A stretch of DNA of 6,299 nt from Bacillota bacterium (GTDB taxonomy: Bacteria; Bacillota_C; Negativicutes; JAEYSJ01): the NCBI GenBank assembly GCA_023434855.1, contig JAEYSJ010000237.1:1-6299 (forward strand), given 5' to 3'. Shown piece by piece: positions 6,100-6,299 of the stretch. Made by a program: the position numbers and the translations under genes. The notes beneath the pieces were generated by a model. It made no database searches, was not told where the DNA came from, and was given only the letters and a program-made list of their open reading frames with translations. Numbering within the stretch: the stretch's first letter is position 1; each line of letters starts with the position of its first letter.

Positions 6100-6299
6100 T
6101 TAATCACCGGCTAGTTTAACCTCTACTTTATTAGTATAGCTATCTAGTTCGACTCCAAATACTCTTTCTGAACCTGAAGAGGAAGATAGGTAGGGCTGCT
6201 GCTTGTACTTCGAACGTATCTTAGCAGATTCGACGAATGAGATGTTCTCTTGTGTATAACCACCATCTAATGATATAAATGTTCTTTTTACGCTTGTTC
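6100..6299 (-). CDS. C-terminal end of an unidentified, probably phage structural, gene (partial)
   Basis: One minus-strand frame is open from the right edge (first full codon 6297-6295) to TAA at 6102-6100, giving 65 residues that start TSVKRTFISLDGGYTQENIS and end VEVKLAGD. The other two minus-strand frames hit stops early. A second in-frame TAA follows at once, and a terminator lies 47 bases downstream. The fragment alternates charged, serine-rich and beta-prone segments (QPYLSSSSGSERVFGVELD). I do not recognise it. Its place and strand suggest another structural gene of the same cluster. The start lies outside the window. Confidence 0.75.
   Translation of the reverse strand, partial: TSVKRTFISLDGGYTQENISFVESAKIRSKYKQQPYLSSSSGSERVFGVELDSYTNKVEVKLAGD

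Noticed and set aside
1..6299. CRISPR array, tRNA, rRNA, insertion sequence or attachment site
   Set aside because: I see no regularly spaced direct repeats, cloverleaf sequence, transposase motif or terminal inverted repeats. The two gaps between genes are each under 240 bases and hold only leaders and terminators.

Overview
The window looks like part of the virion structural (tail/baseplate/receptor-binding) gene cluster of a tailed phage or prophage of a low-GC Gram-positive (Firmicutes-like) host. The reasons are the AT-rich DNA, near-perfect AAGGAGG-type ribosome binding sites, strong intrinsic terminators with T tracts, and beta-rich, Ser/Asn/Thr-rich modular proteins of the kind found at phage tail tips. 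I see no integrase, capsid, lysis or replication gene, so whether this is a free phage, a prophage or a tailocin cannot be decided here. Every supported gene lies on the minus strand, so transcription runs from right to left.

Layout in the direction of transcription. (1) The last 65 codons of an unidentified gene enter at the right edge. They end in tandem TAA stops, and a long-stem terminator follows (5993-6052). (2) A leader of about 130 bases precedes a 288-residue virion-type protein (4996-5862). After a 29-base gap comes a 938-residue multidomain tail-type protein (2150-4966). It appears to have an N-terminal beta/galactose-binding-like module, a degenerate (I/L)R-repeat linker, central beta domains, two tandem Ig/cadherin-like repeats and a C-terminal virion-type module. 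It also ends in tandem TAA, directly against a 13-bp hairpin terminator (2119-2148). (3) After a 205-base leader comes a 559-residue probable receptor-binding protein (234-1913). It has an N-terminal carbohydrate-binding-like module, an ADRxIQ...ISWD hinge module, a beta domain, and a C-terminal domain ending GFRPVIEY that resembles the C-type-lectin/FGE-sulfatase fold. Its stop overlaps by 10 bases the start of a further gene that runs off the left edge.

The point I find most interesting is that the left-edge gene begins with the same hinge (ADRxIQ..ISWDxxNxA) and passes almost directly into the same lectin-like domain (IRxxxGG...NEWxKxI..SNLxGxI). It lacks the N-terminal module and the roughly 190-residue beta domain of its neighbour. 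The two genes are therefore modular paralogs in tandem, which suggests duplication and domain shuffling in a host-recognition module. The structural region is also cut by terminators into short transcription units, each with its own leader. No complete undescribed defence or mobile system is visible. Family assignments are from memory of sequence patterns and were not checked by a search.
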